DNA from: Lacinutrix sp. Bg11-31
GTDB taxonomy: Bacteria; Bacteroidota; Bacteroidia; Flavobacteriales; Flavobacteriaceae
Direction: 5' to 3'
Assembly (NCBI RefSeq): GCF_002831665.1
Contig: NZ_CP025118.1
Coordinates: forward strand, 806,001 to 870,000
Length of the DNA: 64,000 bases
Positions 18,082-26,484 of this stretch are shown here, piece by piece. Numbering within the stretch: the first letter of the stretch is position 1; every line of letters begins with the position of its first letter. The notes under the pieces were generated by a model. That model saw only the letters and a program-made list of their open reading frames with translations, was not told the origin of the DNA and made no database searches. The position numbers were made by a program, and so were the translations under genes.

Positions 18082-18696
18082 ATGTCTTTTAAAAAATTAA
18101 ACCCAGAAATTTTAGAAGCTTTAGAAATCAACGATTTTGAAGCACCAACACCATTGCAAAAGAAAGCATTACCTGTAATTAAAGGAGGTGCTAACGTATT
18201 CTGTATTGGTAGTAAAGGCTGCGGGAAAACTACTACTATTGTAATTAGCGTTTTACAAAAATTAAAATGTAAAGCTGTTGGTGATGCGCCTCGTGCTTTA
18301 ATTTTAGTAGAGACAAAAGCTCAAGCTCTAAAACTTAAAGAAGAATTCGAGAAGTTTATAAAACCAAGAACGCTTAGAGTTTACACAGCTTACGATGAGC
18401 AAACACTAGATCAACAACGTGAAGAAATTTATTACGGACAAGATATCTTAATTGCAACGCCAAAACGGTTAAACAAGCTCTATTTAATGAATAGTTTAGA
18501 CTTAAGTCAATTAAAATTATACATTATAGAAGATGCAGAATTTGCTGAAAAAGGACTCTATTTTGCCGCAATTAACCGTATTCCAGAAAGTATAGATAAA
18601 TGTCAATATCTTGTTTTTGCCGAAAAATTAAGCCCAAGATTGAAACGTTTTGAAGATACCTTTATGTATCGTGCGCAGGTTGTTTCGGTTAAATAA
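18082..18696 (+). CDS. Single-domain DEAD-box-like protein with degenerate motifs
   Basis: The 204 residues cover only the first RecA-like domain of a DEAD-box helicase. A Q-motif is present (FEAPTPLQ, residues 19-26), as are a Walker A-like GSKGCGKTT (43-51) and a TPKRL motif Ib (126-130). Motif II reads EDAE instead of DEAD (150-153), and motif III reads FAE instead of SAT (179-181). The second RecA domain with motifs IV-VI is absent and a terminator follows at once, so this is not an interrupted full-length gene. The protein may bind nucleotide or RNA without unwinding. Standalone short DEAD-like proteins occur in flavobacteria; their role is unknown. Confidence 0.8.
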   Translation: MSFKKLNPEILEALEINDFEAPTPLQKKALPVIKGGANVFCIGSKGCGKTTTIVISVLQKLKCKAVGDAPRALILVETKAQALKLKEEFEKFIKPRTLRVYTAYDEQTLDQQREEIYYGQDILIATPKRLNKLYLMNSLDLSQLKLYIIEDAEFAEKGLYFAAINRIPESIDKCQYLVFAEKLSPRLKRFEDTFMYRAQVVSVK

Positions 18697-18710
18697 ATAA
18701 TATCAATTAT

Positions 18711-18747
18711 AAAAAATCCCACAAGCCATAAGCCTGTGGGATTTTTT
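18711..18747 (+). terminator. Terminator between the DEAD-like gene and its convergent neighbour
   Basis: AAAAAATCCCACA (18711-18723) pairs with TGTGGGATTTTTT (18735-18747) around an 11-base loop. The A-run and T-run make it usable from both strands. Confidence 0.92.
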
Positions 18748-18771
18748 CTATTTTAATAATTACAGAAGAAA

Positions 18772-19494
18772 TTATCTTTTTCTCTTTTCGTTATTAAGTT
18801 TTTTCTGCTTCGTTACTTTTCCGTTTTTCTTATAATAGTAATGGTCGTCGTCATTATCCCAATTGTTATCCCAATCGTTATCTTGTTGGTGAGAACTACC
18901 AAAATGGTTTGTAGAACAAGATGTTCCTCCACATATACCACAACCATGATTATGGTGGTTTACTTGACCAATAATTCTTATTAATTGTCCACGCCTATTA
19001 TACTTTAAATGTAGACCACCAACTTGTGTTAAAACGCCTCTTCGGTTGTATCTCATGTAAACACTGCCTAAGCGTTTAACTTGCCCAATACGGTTATAAT
19101 TTACAAATACATTACCAATGCGTCTTACTTTTCCGCTAGCGTCATGTGTAATAATTGTTCCTCTACTTCTTGGAGTTGTATATCTTACTCGAGTTCCAGG
19201 AGCACCAAAAGTGGTATTAATAGAACGTCTTTTTGTATTCGATTTTCTGTAATATTCAGTGTCGTAACCAGTATCATAATGGTTGTCTTCAATATGTGTA
19301 TTAAAATCGAAAGTTCCATCCGGGAAAATTAAAAATTCTACACCACGCTCTGTAAATTGAATTGGTTGTGTGTAATTGTTGTAGCGATTACTTGTTAAAT
19401 CTTTACCTTTCGATGCAGATTCAACTTTTTCTGCTGCTGTTACAGTTGTTAATCCAATTAACAAAGCTGTAAATAATAGTACTAGTTTTTTCAT
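18772..19494 (-). CDS. Secreted protein with 16-residue YNRRG repeats, paralogue of 16843-17955
   Basis: The 240-residue protein has a signal peptide (MKKLVLLFTALLIGLTTVTA). The segment F-x-E-R-G-V-E-F-L-I-F-P-D-G-T-F-D-F matches the corresponding region of the 370-residue secreted protein 800 bases away. It then carries three 16-residue repeats (RIGNVFVNYNRIGQVK, RLGSVYMRYNRRGVLT, QVGGLHLKYNRRGQLI), which look like short beta-hairpins. The tail is His/Asp/Asn-rich with CGICGG and HNHGCGIC-like metal-binding potential, ending in a Lys/Arg-rich stretch. The two paralogues flank the DEAD-like gene. Function unknown. Confidence 0.7.
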   Translation of the reverse strand: MKKLVLLFTALLIGLTTVTAAEKVESASKGKDLTSNRYNNYTQPIQFTERGVEFLIFPDGTFDFNTHIEDNHYDTGYDTEYYRKSNTKRRSINTTFGAPGTRVRYTTPRSRGTIITHDASGKVRRIGNVFVNYNRIGQVKRLGSVYMRYNRRGVLTQVGGLHLKYNRRGQLIRIIGQVNHHNHGCGICGGTSCSTNHFGSSHQQDNDWDNNWDNDDDHYYYKKNGKVTKQKKLNNEKRKR

Positions 19495-19646
19495 AGTATT
19501 AAGGTTTTAGATTTTGTGCCTACTCTTTAGCTTTTCGGCTTACGCTATTTGCTTTTAATGTTTCAATACGCGTGCCAAACTTGTTAACTATTGATTTTGT
19601 TGATGTTTTAAAAGGTTTTAATGAAAGGATAATAGTGGATTTAATA

Positions 19647-19676
19647 TTGAAAAACTCGATTTTAATATTATATTTA
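19647..19676 (+). promoter_or_regulatory. Probable promoter of the DUF3667 gene
   Basis: TTG (19647-19649), a 19-base spacer, then TATATTTA (19669-19676), one base off TAnnTTTG. It lies 22 bases before the ATG at 19699. Confidence 0.45.
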
Positions 19677-19698
19677 CATTTATCAACATAACCAATCT

Positions 19699-20766
19699 AT
19701 GTCAATTCAATACAAAAACTGTAAAAATTGTGAAAACGATTTTAGAGAGAATTTCGATTTTTGTCCACATTGTGGAATGAATGAAAAAGAGGAATTGACC
19801 TTAGGTGTTTTGTTTTATAATACTGTTAGTAATTATTTTTCTTTCGACGCTCGTTTTTTTAAGAGCTTTATTCCTTTATTATTAAGACCAGGTTATTTAG
19901 CTACAAAATTTGTTTCAGGAAAGCGTTTATTGTATTTACATCCAGGGCAAATGTATCTTTTTGCAGCCGTTTTGTTTTTCTTTTTATTTTCATTTAGTGC
20001 AAAAAAAGGAGCAAATGAATTTGATAAAGGATTATCACAATCGTTTGAAAAAAACACAAAAATTGATTCATTGTCTGTAAAGGCGTTGGAGGCAAAAGTA
20101 ATGGTCGATTCTGTTTTAATAGAAGAAGCACGAATAGCACTTAAAAAGAATTCAAATCTTACAGGAATAACAGATAAACAAGTCGATTCTTTAGTTAATA
20201 ATGAAAATTTTAATAATGAAAAAAACACCTTTAGTTTTTCTGGTAAGAAAATAGATTCTTTAATTGAAGCTAAAGTCCCTGATAGTGAGATTTTAAAAGA
20301 AATGGGTTTAAAAGAAGATGATAGTGCTTTTGCAAAAAGACTTTACAGCCAAGCACTAAAGTTTATTAAATCTAAACAAGGAGGAGGTATTCTTTTAGCA
20401 TTTTTAGACGCAGCTCCAATAGCAATGTTTTTTATACTACCAATTTTTGCTTTAATATTGATGTTGTTTTATAGAAAACGCGGACTTTATGCACACCATT
20501 TAGTGTTTAGTTTTTATTATTTTGCGTTCTTATTTACAGTGTTTAATCTTGTTATTATTACTAACTTTATTGTAGATATTCCAGATTACATAGACTCTTT
20601 AATTGTTCTATCTGTTTTCTTTTATCTTATAATAGCATTAAAAAAGTTTTATAAACAAGGATGGTTTAAAAGCTTTTTAAAAGGAAGCTTATCTACAATG
20701 ATGTTTTTTCCGATTCTAATTATCGTTTCAGCTTTAGTGCTATTATTTTCTTTTATGTTTTATTAG
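19699..20766 (+). CDS. DUF3667 family zinc-ribbon membrane protein
   Basis: The 355-residue protein starts with a zinc ribbon (C8-x2-C11...C22-x2-C25, ending CPHCG). The next part, with LLRPGYLATKFVSGKR and a following LYLHPGQMYLFAAVLFFFLF helix, is the DUF3667 signature. A hydrophilic, coiled-coil-like central region follows, then about four membrane helices at the C-terminus. Function is unknown. Its last 14 bases overlap the 3' end of the convergent minus-strand gene. Confidence 0.85.
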   Translation: MSIQYKNCKNCENDFRENFDFCPHCGMNEKEELTLGVLFYNTVSNYFSFDARFFKSFIPLLLRPGYLATKFVSGKRLLYLHPGQMYLFAAVLFFFLFSFSAKKGANEFDKGLSQSFEKNTKIDSLSVKALEAKVMVDSVLIEEARIALKKNSNLTGITDKQVDSLVNNENFNNEKNTFSFSGKKIDSLIEAKVPDSEILKEMGLKEDDSAFAKRLYSQALKFIKSKQGGGILLAFLDAAPIAMFFILPIFALILMLFYRKRGLYAHHLVFSFYYFAFLFTVFNLVIITNFIVDIPDYIDSLIVLSVFFYLIIALKKFYKQGWFKSFLKGSLSTMMFFPILIIVSALVLLFSFMFY

Positions 20767-21346
20767 ATTCGGCGTGCCAAATAGGGATATTTAAGAATTC
20801 GCTTAAAATTTCAGCATCGTTAATAATACCTCTAAGATTAGAATGGTCAATAACATTTAATCTTTCCGCATTATTTAAAATGATATTCAGTTCAAAACTT
20901 TTAAAGTTACCGTCTTCGTCTGAGACTGTTTCTCCAATTATTTGTATTGCAACAATGGTTGTTAATTTTATATCTACAGACATTTTAGTTTGAATACTTT
21001 TAAAGCCTCTGTAATATCTATTGGAAGTTTTATCAAAGCCATGTGGCGAGAAATAATTGAATAGTAAATACATACTAACACAGAAAAAAATCAACCCTAC
21101 TGCAACAAACAAAAGTGTGTTGAATTCCCAAGAGCCTGTTTTGTTATGTATTAATTTGTAAAGTGGAAATCCTGTAAAACAGATGCTAAATATTGTAAAG
21201 ACAGCTACAAATAAAGCGAGTCCAAATGTAGGTTTAATAACAAGTTCACTATTATTTTTTTTAAAGAGAACGTGAGTTTCAAAATTAGAACCACCTTTAG
21301 ATAGTGGACTTATTTTAGTTTTTATTTTTATGTCTTCAATATCCAA
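20753..21346 (-). CDS. Hypothetical membrane protein coupled to uvrA
   Basis: A 197-residue protein with two membrane helices (PTFGLALFVAVFTIFSICF and TLLFVAVGLIFFCVSMYLLF) and a ~90-residue soluble C-terminal domain. There is no ATG near the beginning, so the start is a TTG (21346) four bases after the uvrA stop; the next Met is about 120 residues in. The tight spacing suggests translational coupling, but no link to DNA repair can be read from the protein. I do not recognise the family. Confidence 0.7.
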   Translation of the reverse strand: MDIEDIKIKTKISPLSKGGSNFETHVLFKKNNSELVIKPTFGLALFVAVFTIFSICFTGFPLYKLIHNKTGSWEFNTLLFVAVGLIFFCVSMYLLFNYFSPHGFDKTSNRYYRGFKSIQTKMSVDIKLTTIVAIQIIGETVSDEDGNFKSFELNIILNNAERLNVIDHSNLRGIINDAEILSEFLNIPIWHAESNKT

Positions 21347-21350
21347 AAGA

Positions 21351-24137
21351 CTATAATTTTTCTTTCAAATATTTGCCTGTTTCAGATGCTCTAACTTTCA
21401 CAACTTCTTCAGGAGTACCAAAAGCAACAAGTTGCCCACCATATTCGCCACCAGTTGGACCTAAATCGATAATATGGTCTGCACATTTAATAAGTTCTAA
21501 ATTATGCTCTACTACAATTATAGAATGGCCTTTTTCAATTAAAGCATTAAAAGACTTTAATAGCTTTTTAATATCATGAAAATGTAATCCAGTTGTAGGT
21601 TCATCAAAAATAAAAAGAGCAGTTTCTTTAGTGTTTCCTTTTCCTAAAAATGAAGCTAATTTAATACGTTGTGCTTCTCCGCCAGAAAGCGTAGAAGAAC
21701 TTTGTCCAAGTGTTACATACCCTAAGCCAACATCTTGCAAGGGTTGTAGTTTGTTTTTTATTTTGGTAACATGGTTATCGTTAAAAAACGAAATAGCATC
21801 ATCAATAGTCATGCTTAAAATATCATCTATATTTTTATCTGCAAAAGTGACTTCCAATACTTCCTTTTTAAAACGCTTGCCTTTACAAGTTTCACATTCT
21901 AAATGCACATCTGCCATAAACTGCATTTCTATAGTTACTTCACCATCTCCTTTACAGGTTTCGCAACGTCCTCCATCCACATTAAAACTAAAATGTTTTG
22001 CAGCATAATTTCTAATAGTACTTAGTTTTTGCTTGCTGTAAAGTGCACGAATATCATCGTAAGCCTTAATATAAGTTACAGGATTTGAACGCGAAGAACG
22101 ACCAATAGGATTCTGGTCTACAAACTCAATATGTTTAATATTACTAAAGTTTCCTTTTAATTCTGAAAATTGTCCAGGTTTATCTCCAAATCCAGTAAGC
22201 TTCTTTTGTATTGCAGGATATAAAATTTTTTTTACTAAAGTACTCTTTCCGCTTCCAGAAACACCTGTAATAACAGTTAGCATTCCTAAAGGAAAACTTA
22301 CATCTATATTTTTTAAGTTGTTCTCTCTAGCACCTTTTATTTCAATACTGTATTTAGAAGTGCGTCGTTTCTTTGGGACTTCAATTTTAAGCGTTTCATT
22401 TAAATATTGTGCAGTTAACGAATCTGAAGCTAAAATGTCTTTAAACGTTCCTGTGGCAACTACATGTCCACCAAGAGTTCCGGCTTCTGGTCCAATATCT
22501 ATAATTTCGTCGGCTTCTTTCATAATGTCTTCATCATGCTCGACAACAATTACTGTATTTCCTAAATCGCGTAATGCTTTCAATACTAAAATAAGTCTTT
22601 CAGTATCTTTAGGATGTAAGCCAATGCTAGGTTCGTCTAAAATATACATAGAGCCAACAAGGCTACTACCAAGTGATGTTGCTAAGTTTATTCGCTGACT
22701 TTCTCCACCAGATAAAGTATTCGATTTTCTGTTTAATGTTAAATAATCTAAACCAACGTTAGATAAAAAAGCCAAACGGTTTTCAATCTCTTTTAATAAT
22801 CGTTTTGCAATAGTTGTATCGTGATCGTTAAGTTCTAATTCTTTAAAGAAAACGGTTAGTTTATCTAAAGGCATTTCTACCAAATCGGTTAAAGTAGCAC
22901 CTGCTATTTTTACATAATTTGCTTCAGGTCTTAAACGTTTACCATTACAAATTTTACATTTCGTTTTACCTCTGTAACGCGATAACATTACTCGATTCTG
23001 TATTTTATAAGCTTTACTTTCTAGCTCAGTAAAAAAAGAGTTTAAACCTTCAAAATACTTATTCCCTGTCCAAATTAAGTCTTTGTCTTTTTGCTCTAAT
23101 TCAAAGTATGGTTTGTGTATAGGAAAATTGAATTTATGACAATTATTAACCAGTTGATCGCGATACCAACTCATACTTTCTCCTCTCCAAGGAAAAATAG
23201 CATTTTCGTAAACAGATAATGCTGTATTTGGAATTACTAAATCGTCGTCAATACCAATAACATCTCCATAACCTTCACATTTTGGGCAAGCGCCATAAGG
23301 ATTATTAAAACTAAATAAATGTACGTTAGGTTCTAAAAAAGTAATGCCATCTAATTCAAATTTATTAGAAAACTGTCGCGTTGTGTTATCACTTAATTGT
23401 TCTATAAAACATTCGCCTTTACCTTCAAAAAATGCAGTCTGTATAGCATCTGCTAATCTATTGTAGAAATCTTCGTCATCTTTTGTTACAATTCTATCAA
23501 CTACTAAAAAGAGATTTTTGGTTTTTTCGGTAATACCTTCAGCTTTATCCAATCGTAAAACCTCTCCATTGGCTTTAATTCTAGCATAACCTTGCGCATT
23601 CAATGCTTTAAGTTTGTCATTCATTTCACGCCCTTCTTCTAAATGAATAGGAGCGAGGAGTAGTAGTTTTTCGCCTTGAGCTATAGATTTTATATAATTT
23701 AAAACATCTGTAACGCTATCTTTTTTTACTTCTAGCCCAGAAACTGGCGAAATGGTTTTACCAATTCTTGCGAATAATAACTTAAAATAATCGTAAATTT
23801 CTGTAGTTGTACCTACGGTTGAACGCGGATTTGTAGAATTCACTTTTTGCTCAATGGCAATAGCTGGTGCAATGCCTTTTATATAATCTACTTTCGGTTT
23901 ATTTAAACGCCCTAAAAATTGCCTAGCGTAGCTTGAAAGGCTTTCTACATAGCGTCTTTGACCTTCTGCATACAAAGTATCGAACGCTAAACTAGACTTT
24001 CCAGAACCAGATAAACCGGTAATTACAACTAATTTGTTTCTTGGTATTACAACATCAATATTTTTTAGGTTGTGCAATCTAGCACCTTTTATAATAATAT
24101 TATGTTTAGGGTTTACTTCGGAAAGCTTAGTGTTCAT
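21351..24137 (-). CDS. uvrA: Excinuclease ABC subunit A
   Basis: UvrA is the damage-recognition ATPase of nucleotide excision repair. The 928 residues contain two ABC modules: Walker A GLSGSGKSS and GVSGSGKST, signatures LSGGESQRI and LSGGEAQRI, and Walker B segments ILDEPSIGLHP and IFDEPTTGLHF. Zinc-finger cysteines are visible as CPKC...CKIC in module I and CETCKGDG...CETCKGKRF in module II. Length is close to the usual ~940. No uvrB or uvrC lies in the window, which is normal for Bacteroidota. It leads an apparent two-gene operon with the small membrane protein downstream. Confidence 0.96.
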   Translation of the reverse strand: MNTKLSEVNPKHNIIIKGARLHNLKNIDVVIPRNKLVVITGLSGSGKSSLAFDTLYAEGQRRYVESLSSYARQFLGRLNKPKVDYIKGIAPAIAIEQKVNSTNPRSTVGTTTEIYDYFKLLFARIGKTISPVSGLEVKKDSVTDVLNYIKSIAQGEKLLLLAPIHLEEGREMNDKLKALNAQGYARIKANGEVLRLDKAEGITEKTKNLFLVVDRIVTKDDEDFYNRLADAIQTAFFEGKGECFIEQLSDNTTRQFSNKFELDGITFLEPNVHLFSFNNPYGACPKCEGYGDVIGIDDDLVIPNTALSVYENAIFPWRGESMSWYRDQLVNNCHKFNFPIHKPYFELEQKDKDLIWTGNKYFEGLNSFFTELESKAYKIQNRVMLSRYRGKTKCKICNGKRLRPEANYVKIAGATLTDLVEMPLDKLTVFFKELELNDHDTTIAKRLLKEIENRLAFLSNVGLDYLTLNRKSNTLSGGESQRINLATSLGSSLVGSMYILDEPSIGLHPKDTERLILVLKALRDLGNTVIVVEHDEDIMKEADEIIDIGPEAGTLGGHVVATGTFKDILASDSLTAQYLNETLKIEVPKKRRTSKYSIEIKGARENNLKNIDVSFPLGMLTVITGVSGSGKSTLVKKILYPAIQKKLTGFGDKPGQFSELKGNFSNIKHIEFVDQNPIGRSSRSNPVTYIKAYDDIRALYSKQKLSTIRNYAAKHFSFNVDGGRCETCKGDGEVTIEMQFMADVHLECETCKGKRFKKEVLEVTFADKNIDDILSMTIDDAISFFNDNHVTKIKNKLQPLQDVGLGYVTLGQSSSTLSGGEAQRIKLASFLGKGNTKETALFIFDEPTTGLHFHDIKKLLKSFNALIEKGHSIIVVEHNLELIKCADHIIDLGPTGGEYGGQLVAFGTPEEVVKVRASETGKYLKEKL

Positions 24138-24161
24138 AAGTGTTTTAATCTAAAAGGAGAA

Positions 24162-24169
24162 CAAAGATA
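24162..24169 (-). promoter_or_regulatory. -7 box of uvrA
   Basis: On the minus strand TATCTTTG matches TAnnTTTG exactly, 25 bases before the uvrA ATG. No clear -33 element. Confidence 0.4.
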
Positions 24170-24232
24170 ACACTTAAATAGGAGCTTATAAAACAGTTTA
24201 TTGCACAATAAAATGTTAAAAATTTAATTTTT

Positions 24233-24265
24233 TTTGTTTTTACGGAATGATTGTCGTTATATTTA
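24233..24265 (+). promoter_or_regulatory. Probable promoter of the ECF sigma gene
   Basis: TTTG (24233-24236), a 21-base spacer and TATATTTA (24258-24265), close to TTTG/TAnnTTTG. The leader to the ATG at 24364 would be about 90 bases. Confidence 0.4.
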
Positions 24266-24363
24266 CCTCAATATTAATAATCTTATTACAAAGCCTATAA
24301 CGCAACATTACTTTTTAAATTAATTAACCCAAGCTGAAGCCCTAACTTCTGCTATTAAAAGTA

Positions 24364-24954
24364 ATGATTATGCGTAAAGAACTTATCTCAGATGCTACTC
24401 TAGTAAGTAGTTATATGAAAGGCGACGAATCTTCTCTAGAAGTTTTAATTAAAAGACACAAACAACGTATTTACAGTTTTATCTACTCGAAAGTTTACGA
24501 TAGAGATGTTGCTGAAGATGTTTTTCAAGACACGTTTATTAAGGTTATTCGTACACTTAAATTAGGGAAATATAACGAAGAAGGTAAATTTTTACCTTGG
24601 GTTATGCGTATTTCACATAATTTGGTAATCGATCATTTTAGAAAGAGTAATCGTATGCCAAAGTTTCAAAATAGTGGAGATTTTAGTATTTTTTCTGTAT
24701 TAAGTGATACGAGTTTAAATGCTGAAAAAGCAATTATTAAGGAGCAGGTTGAGGAAGATGTAAGGCGTTTAATAGAAGAATTACCAGACGACCAAAAGGA
24801 AGTTTTGGTAATGCGTATGTATCAGGATATGAGTTTTAAAGAAATATCAGAACGTACTGGAGTTAGTATTAATACAGCTTTAGGACGTATGCGTTATGCA
24901 TTAATTAATATGCGTAAAGTTATAGAAAAGCATAATATTATTTTAACCAATTAG
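24364..24954 (+). CDS. ECF-type RNA polymerase sigma factor
   Basis: A 196-residue sigma-70 family protein with region 2 (IKRHKQRIYSFIYSKVYDRD...VFQDTFIKV and PWVMRISHNLVIDHFRK) and region 4 (ELPDDQKEVLVMRMYQDM, then SFKEISERTGVSINTALGR, an HTH). Sigma regions 1 and 3 are missing, as in the ECF group. No anti-sigma FecR gene follows; instead a 47-residue ORF starts 60 bases downstream. Either ATG 24364 or ATG 24370 could be the start. The regulon cannot be predicted from sequence. Confidence 0.92.
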   Translation: MIMRKELISDATLVSSYMKGDESSLEVLIKRHKQRIYSFIYSKVYDRDVAEDVFQDTFIKVIRTLKLGKYNEEGKFLPWVMRISHNLVIDHFRKSNRMPKFQNSGDFSIFSVLSDTSLNAEKAIIKEQVEEDVRRLIEELPDDQKEVLVMRMYQDMSFKEISERTGVSINTALGRMRYALINMRKVIEKHNIILTN

Positions 24955-25013
24955 GAATAATACAATATTAGAATAAATACTGCGTTATCTATTTGAAATA
25001 AACAAATAAATAC

Positions 25014-25157
25014 ATGGCGAAAATTTACTCTGAGAATTCTAAAACAAATAATAAAATGATCCCTAAAGAAGAAACCATTAGTTTCATTCTTAATTATTCC
25101 AAGGCTTTAAGTGTTATAAATTATAAAAAAATGAAGTTTGAAGCACTTCTGAATTAG
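25014..25157 (+). CDS. 47-residue small protein downstream of the ECF sigma factor
   Basis: An ATG at 25014 opens a 47-codon frame that reads MAKIYSENSKTNNKMIPKEE and continues with TISFILNYSKALSVIN and a Lys-rich end. The core P-K-x-E-T-I-x-F-I-L-N-Y-S-K-x-L is, as I recall it, found in small proteins encoded just after ECF sigma genes in other flavobacteria, so I treat it as real. It is soluble, basic and predicted helical. A terminator begins 5 bases after its stop, which places it at the end of the sigma transcript. It could modulate the sigma factor or be unrelated to it; nothing in the sequence decides this. Confidence 0.6.
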   Translation: MAKIYSENSKTNNKMIPKEETISFILNYSKALSVINYKKMKFEALLN

Positions 25158-25161
25158 ACTG

Positions 25162-25194
25162 AAAAAGCCCTGATGAGAATCAGGACTTTTTTTT
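25162..25194 (+). terminator. Terminator of the sigma-factor transcript
   Basis: CCTGAT (25169-25174), GAGA loop, ATCAGG (25179-25184), extended past one mismatch by AAAAAG/CTTTTT and followed by T's. Its right arm covers the stop codon of the convergent lipoprotein gene. Confidence 0.85.
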
Positions 25195-25728
25195 GAATTG
25201 TAATTCTAAATAGTTTTGAGTCCTTAAGTATTCTTTTCTAATTGCTTCTAAATATAAAACCACTTTTTTATTATTTGTATACTCTGGTTTTAAACAGTTG
25301 TTAAAATCATCATCGTAAACAGTTAATAAAATATACCATATACCTACTCTTTTAGAGTAATCATCTTCAAAAAGTCTTGAATTTCCATTAGATTCTCTTT
25401 TAGCATCTATAGCTGCTAATGCTAGATTAATAGTTTTCGTTTCTCTTTCTGCTTCTCTATATGATAAATAATAGGTTTCATTACCAATATTAAAAGGTGT
25501 ATTTGCTCCTACATTAACATGATCTAAATTATATTTAGCATTTAAATAATCGTAGAATTCTCCAGCATTTTTAGGATCATTAAAAATAAAAGAAGCCTCT
25601 TTTGGGAGTTTTCTTTTAAACTTTTTAGCTGTTGTTATTTTATGGGTTTCAATATTTGGAGCAATTTTTACAGGGAAGCAAGAGGTCGTAAATAATAGTA
25701 TTGCAAGTATTATAAGAACGTTTTTCAT
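25180..25728 (-). CDS. Hypothetical lipoprotein
   Basis: The 182-residue protein starts with a lipoprotein signal (lipobox FTTSC, Cys17). The mature part is mixed helix/strand with no membrane segments. I recognise no catalytic motif. It is convergent with the sigma-factor transcript and lies 54 bases downstream of nth on the same strand, so co-transcription with nth is possible. Confidence 0.65.
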   Translation of the reverse strand: MKNVLIILAILLFTTSCFPVKIAPNIETHKITTAKKFKRKLPKEASFIFNDPKNAGEFYDYLNAKYNLDHVNVGANTPFNIGNETYYLSYREAERETKTINLALAAIDAKRESNGNSRLFEDDYSKRVGIWYILLTVYDDDFNNCLKPEYTNNKKVVLYLEAIRKEYLRTQNYLELQFKKKS

Positions 25729-25782
25729 TGGTTAGATTTTCTTCATAACATCAATTATTAAGCCACTATATTTGATGTTTCG

Positions 25783-26439
25783 TTATCTTTTAGACTTCTC
25801 ATAATCCTTTAAAACAGTACTTCTTCCAATAGTCTTAGTTATAATATCCTTATCTAAATCCCAACCGCGAGCAGGAGAGTACTCTCTGCCATACCAAATA
25901 ATTTGAAGATGTAAGTCGTTCCAAGTTTCTTCAGGAAACAATCGTTTAGCGTCTTTTTCTGTTTGGGTAACGTTCTTTCCGTTTGTTAAGTTCCATCTAT
26001 ACATTAACCTGTGTATATGTGTGTCTACTGGAAATGCTGGGACATCAAAAGCTTGAGACATCACTACACTTGCTGTTTTATGTCCAACGGCAGGAAGTTC
26101 TTCCAAGTATTTAAAACTTTGTGGTACTTCACCATTATGTTTGTCAATTAATATATGGGATAAACCATGAATCCCTTTACTTTTCATTGGTGATAATCCG
26201 CAGGGTCTAATAATTTCTTTGATTTCTTCTACGCTCATTTTTATCATATCATGAGGATTATCTGCTTTTGCAAATAGCAAAGGTGTAATTTTATTTACAC
26301 GAACGTCTGTACATTGTGCAGATAATAATACAGCAATTAAAAGAGTGTAAGGGTCTTTATGGTCTAACGGAATAGGAATTTCGGGATATAATTTATTTAA
26401 CGTTTCTATAACGAAATCTACCTTTTCTTGTTTAGTCAT
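25783..26439 (-). CDS. nth: Endonuclease III homologue lacking the [4Fe-4S] cluster
   Basis: A base-excision-repair DNA glycosylase/AP lyase of 218 residues. The helix-hairpin-helix is LEELPAVGHKTASV with the lyase Lys121, and the catalytic Asp139 lies in FPVDTHIHRL. The family's C-terminal Cys-x6-Cys-x2-Cys-x5-Cys cluster loop is missing: the region after WYGREYSPARG contains no cysteine. The rest of the fold is complete, so this looks like a cluster-less variant rather than a truncation. Substrate range (oxidised pyrimidines) is inferred from the family. Confidence 0.9.
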   Translation of the reverse strand: MTKQEKVDFVIETLNKLYPEIPIPLDHKDPYTLLIAVLLSAQCTDVRVNKITPLLFAKADNPHDMIKMSVEEIKEIIRPCGLSPMKSKGIHGLSHILIDKHNGEVPQSFKYLEELPAVGHKTASVVMSQAFDVPAFPVDTHIHRLMYRWNLTNGKNVTQTEKDAKRLFPEETWNDLHLQIIWYGREYSPARGWDLDKDIITKTIGRSTVLKDYEKSKR

Positions 26440-26445
26440 TAGTTG

Positions 26446-26453
26446 TATTTTTG
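26446..26453 (+). promoter_or_regulatory. -7 box of bcp
   Basis: TATTTTTG matches TAnnTTTG. A TTG at 26428-26430 lies 15 bases upstream, a little close for a -33. A start about 7 bases downstream (near 26460) would leave almost no leader for an ATG at 26464, which favours the ATG at 26485 for bcp. Confidence 0.45.
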
Positions 26454-26484
26454 AGACATATAAATGAAAAGCAAAATTACAACT

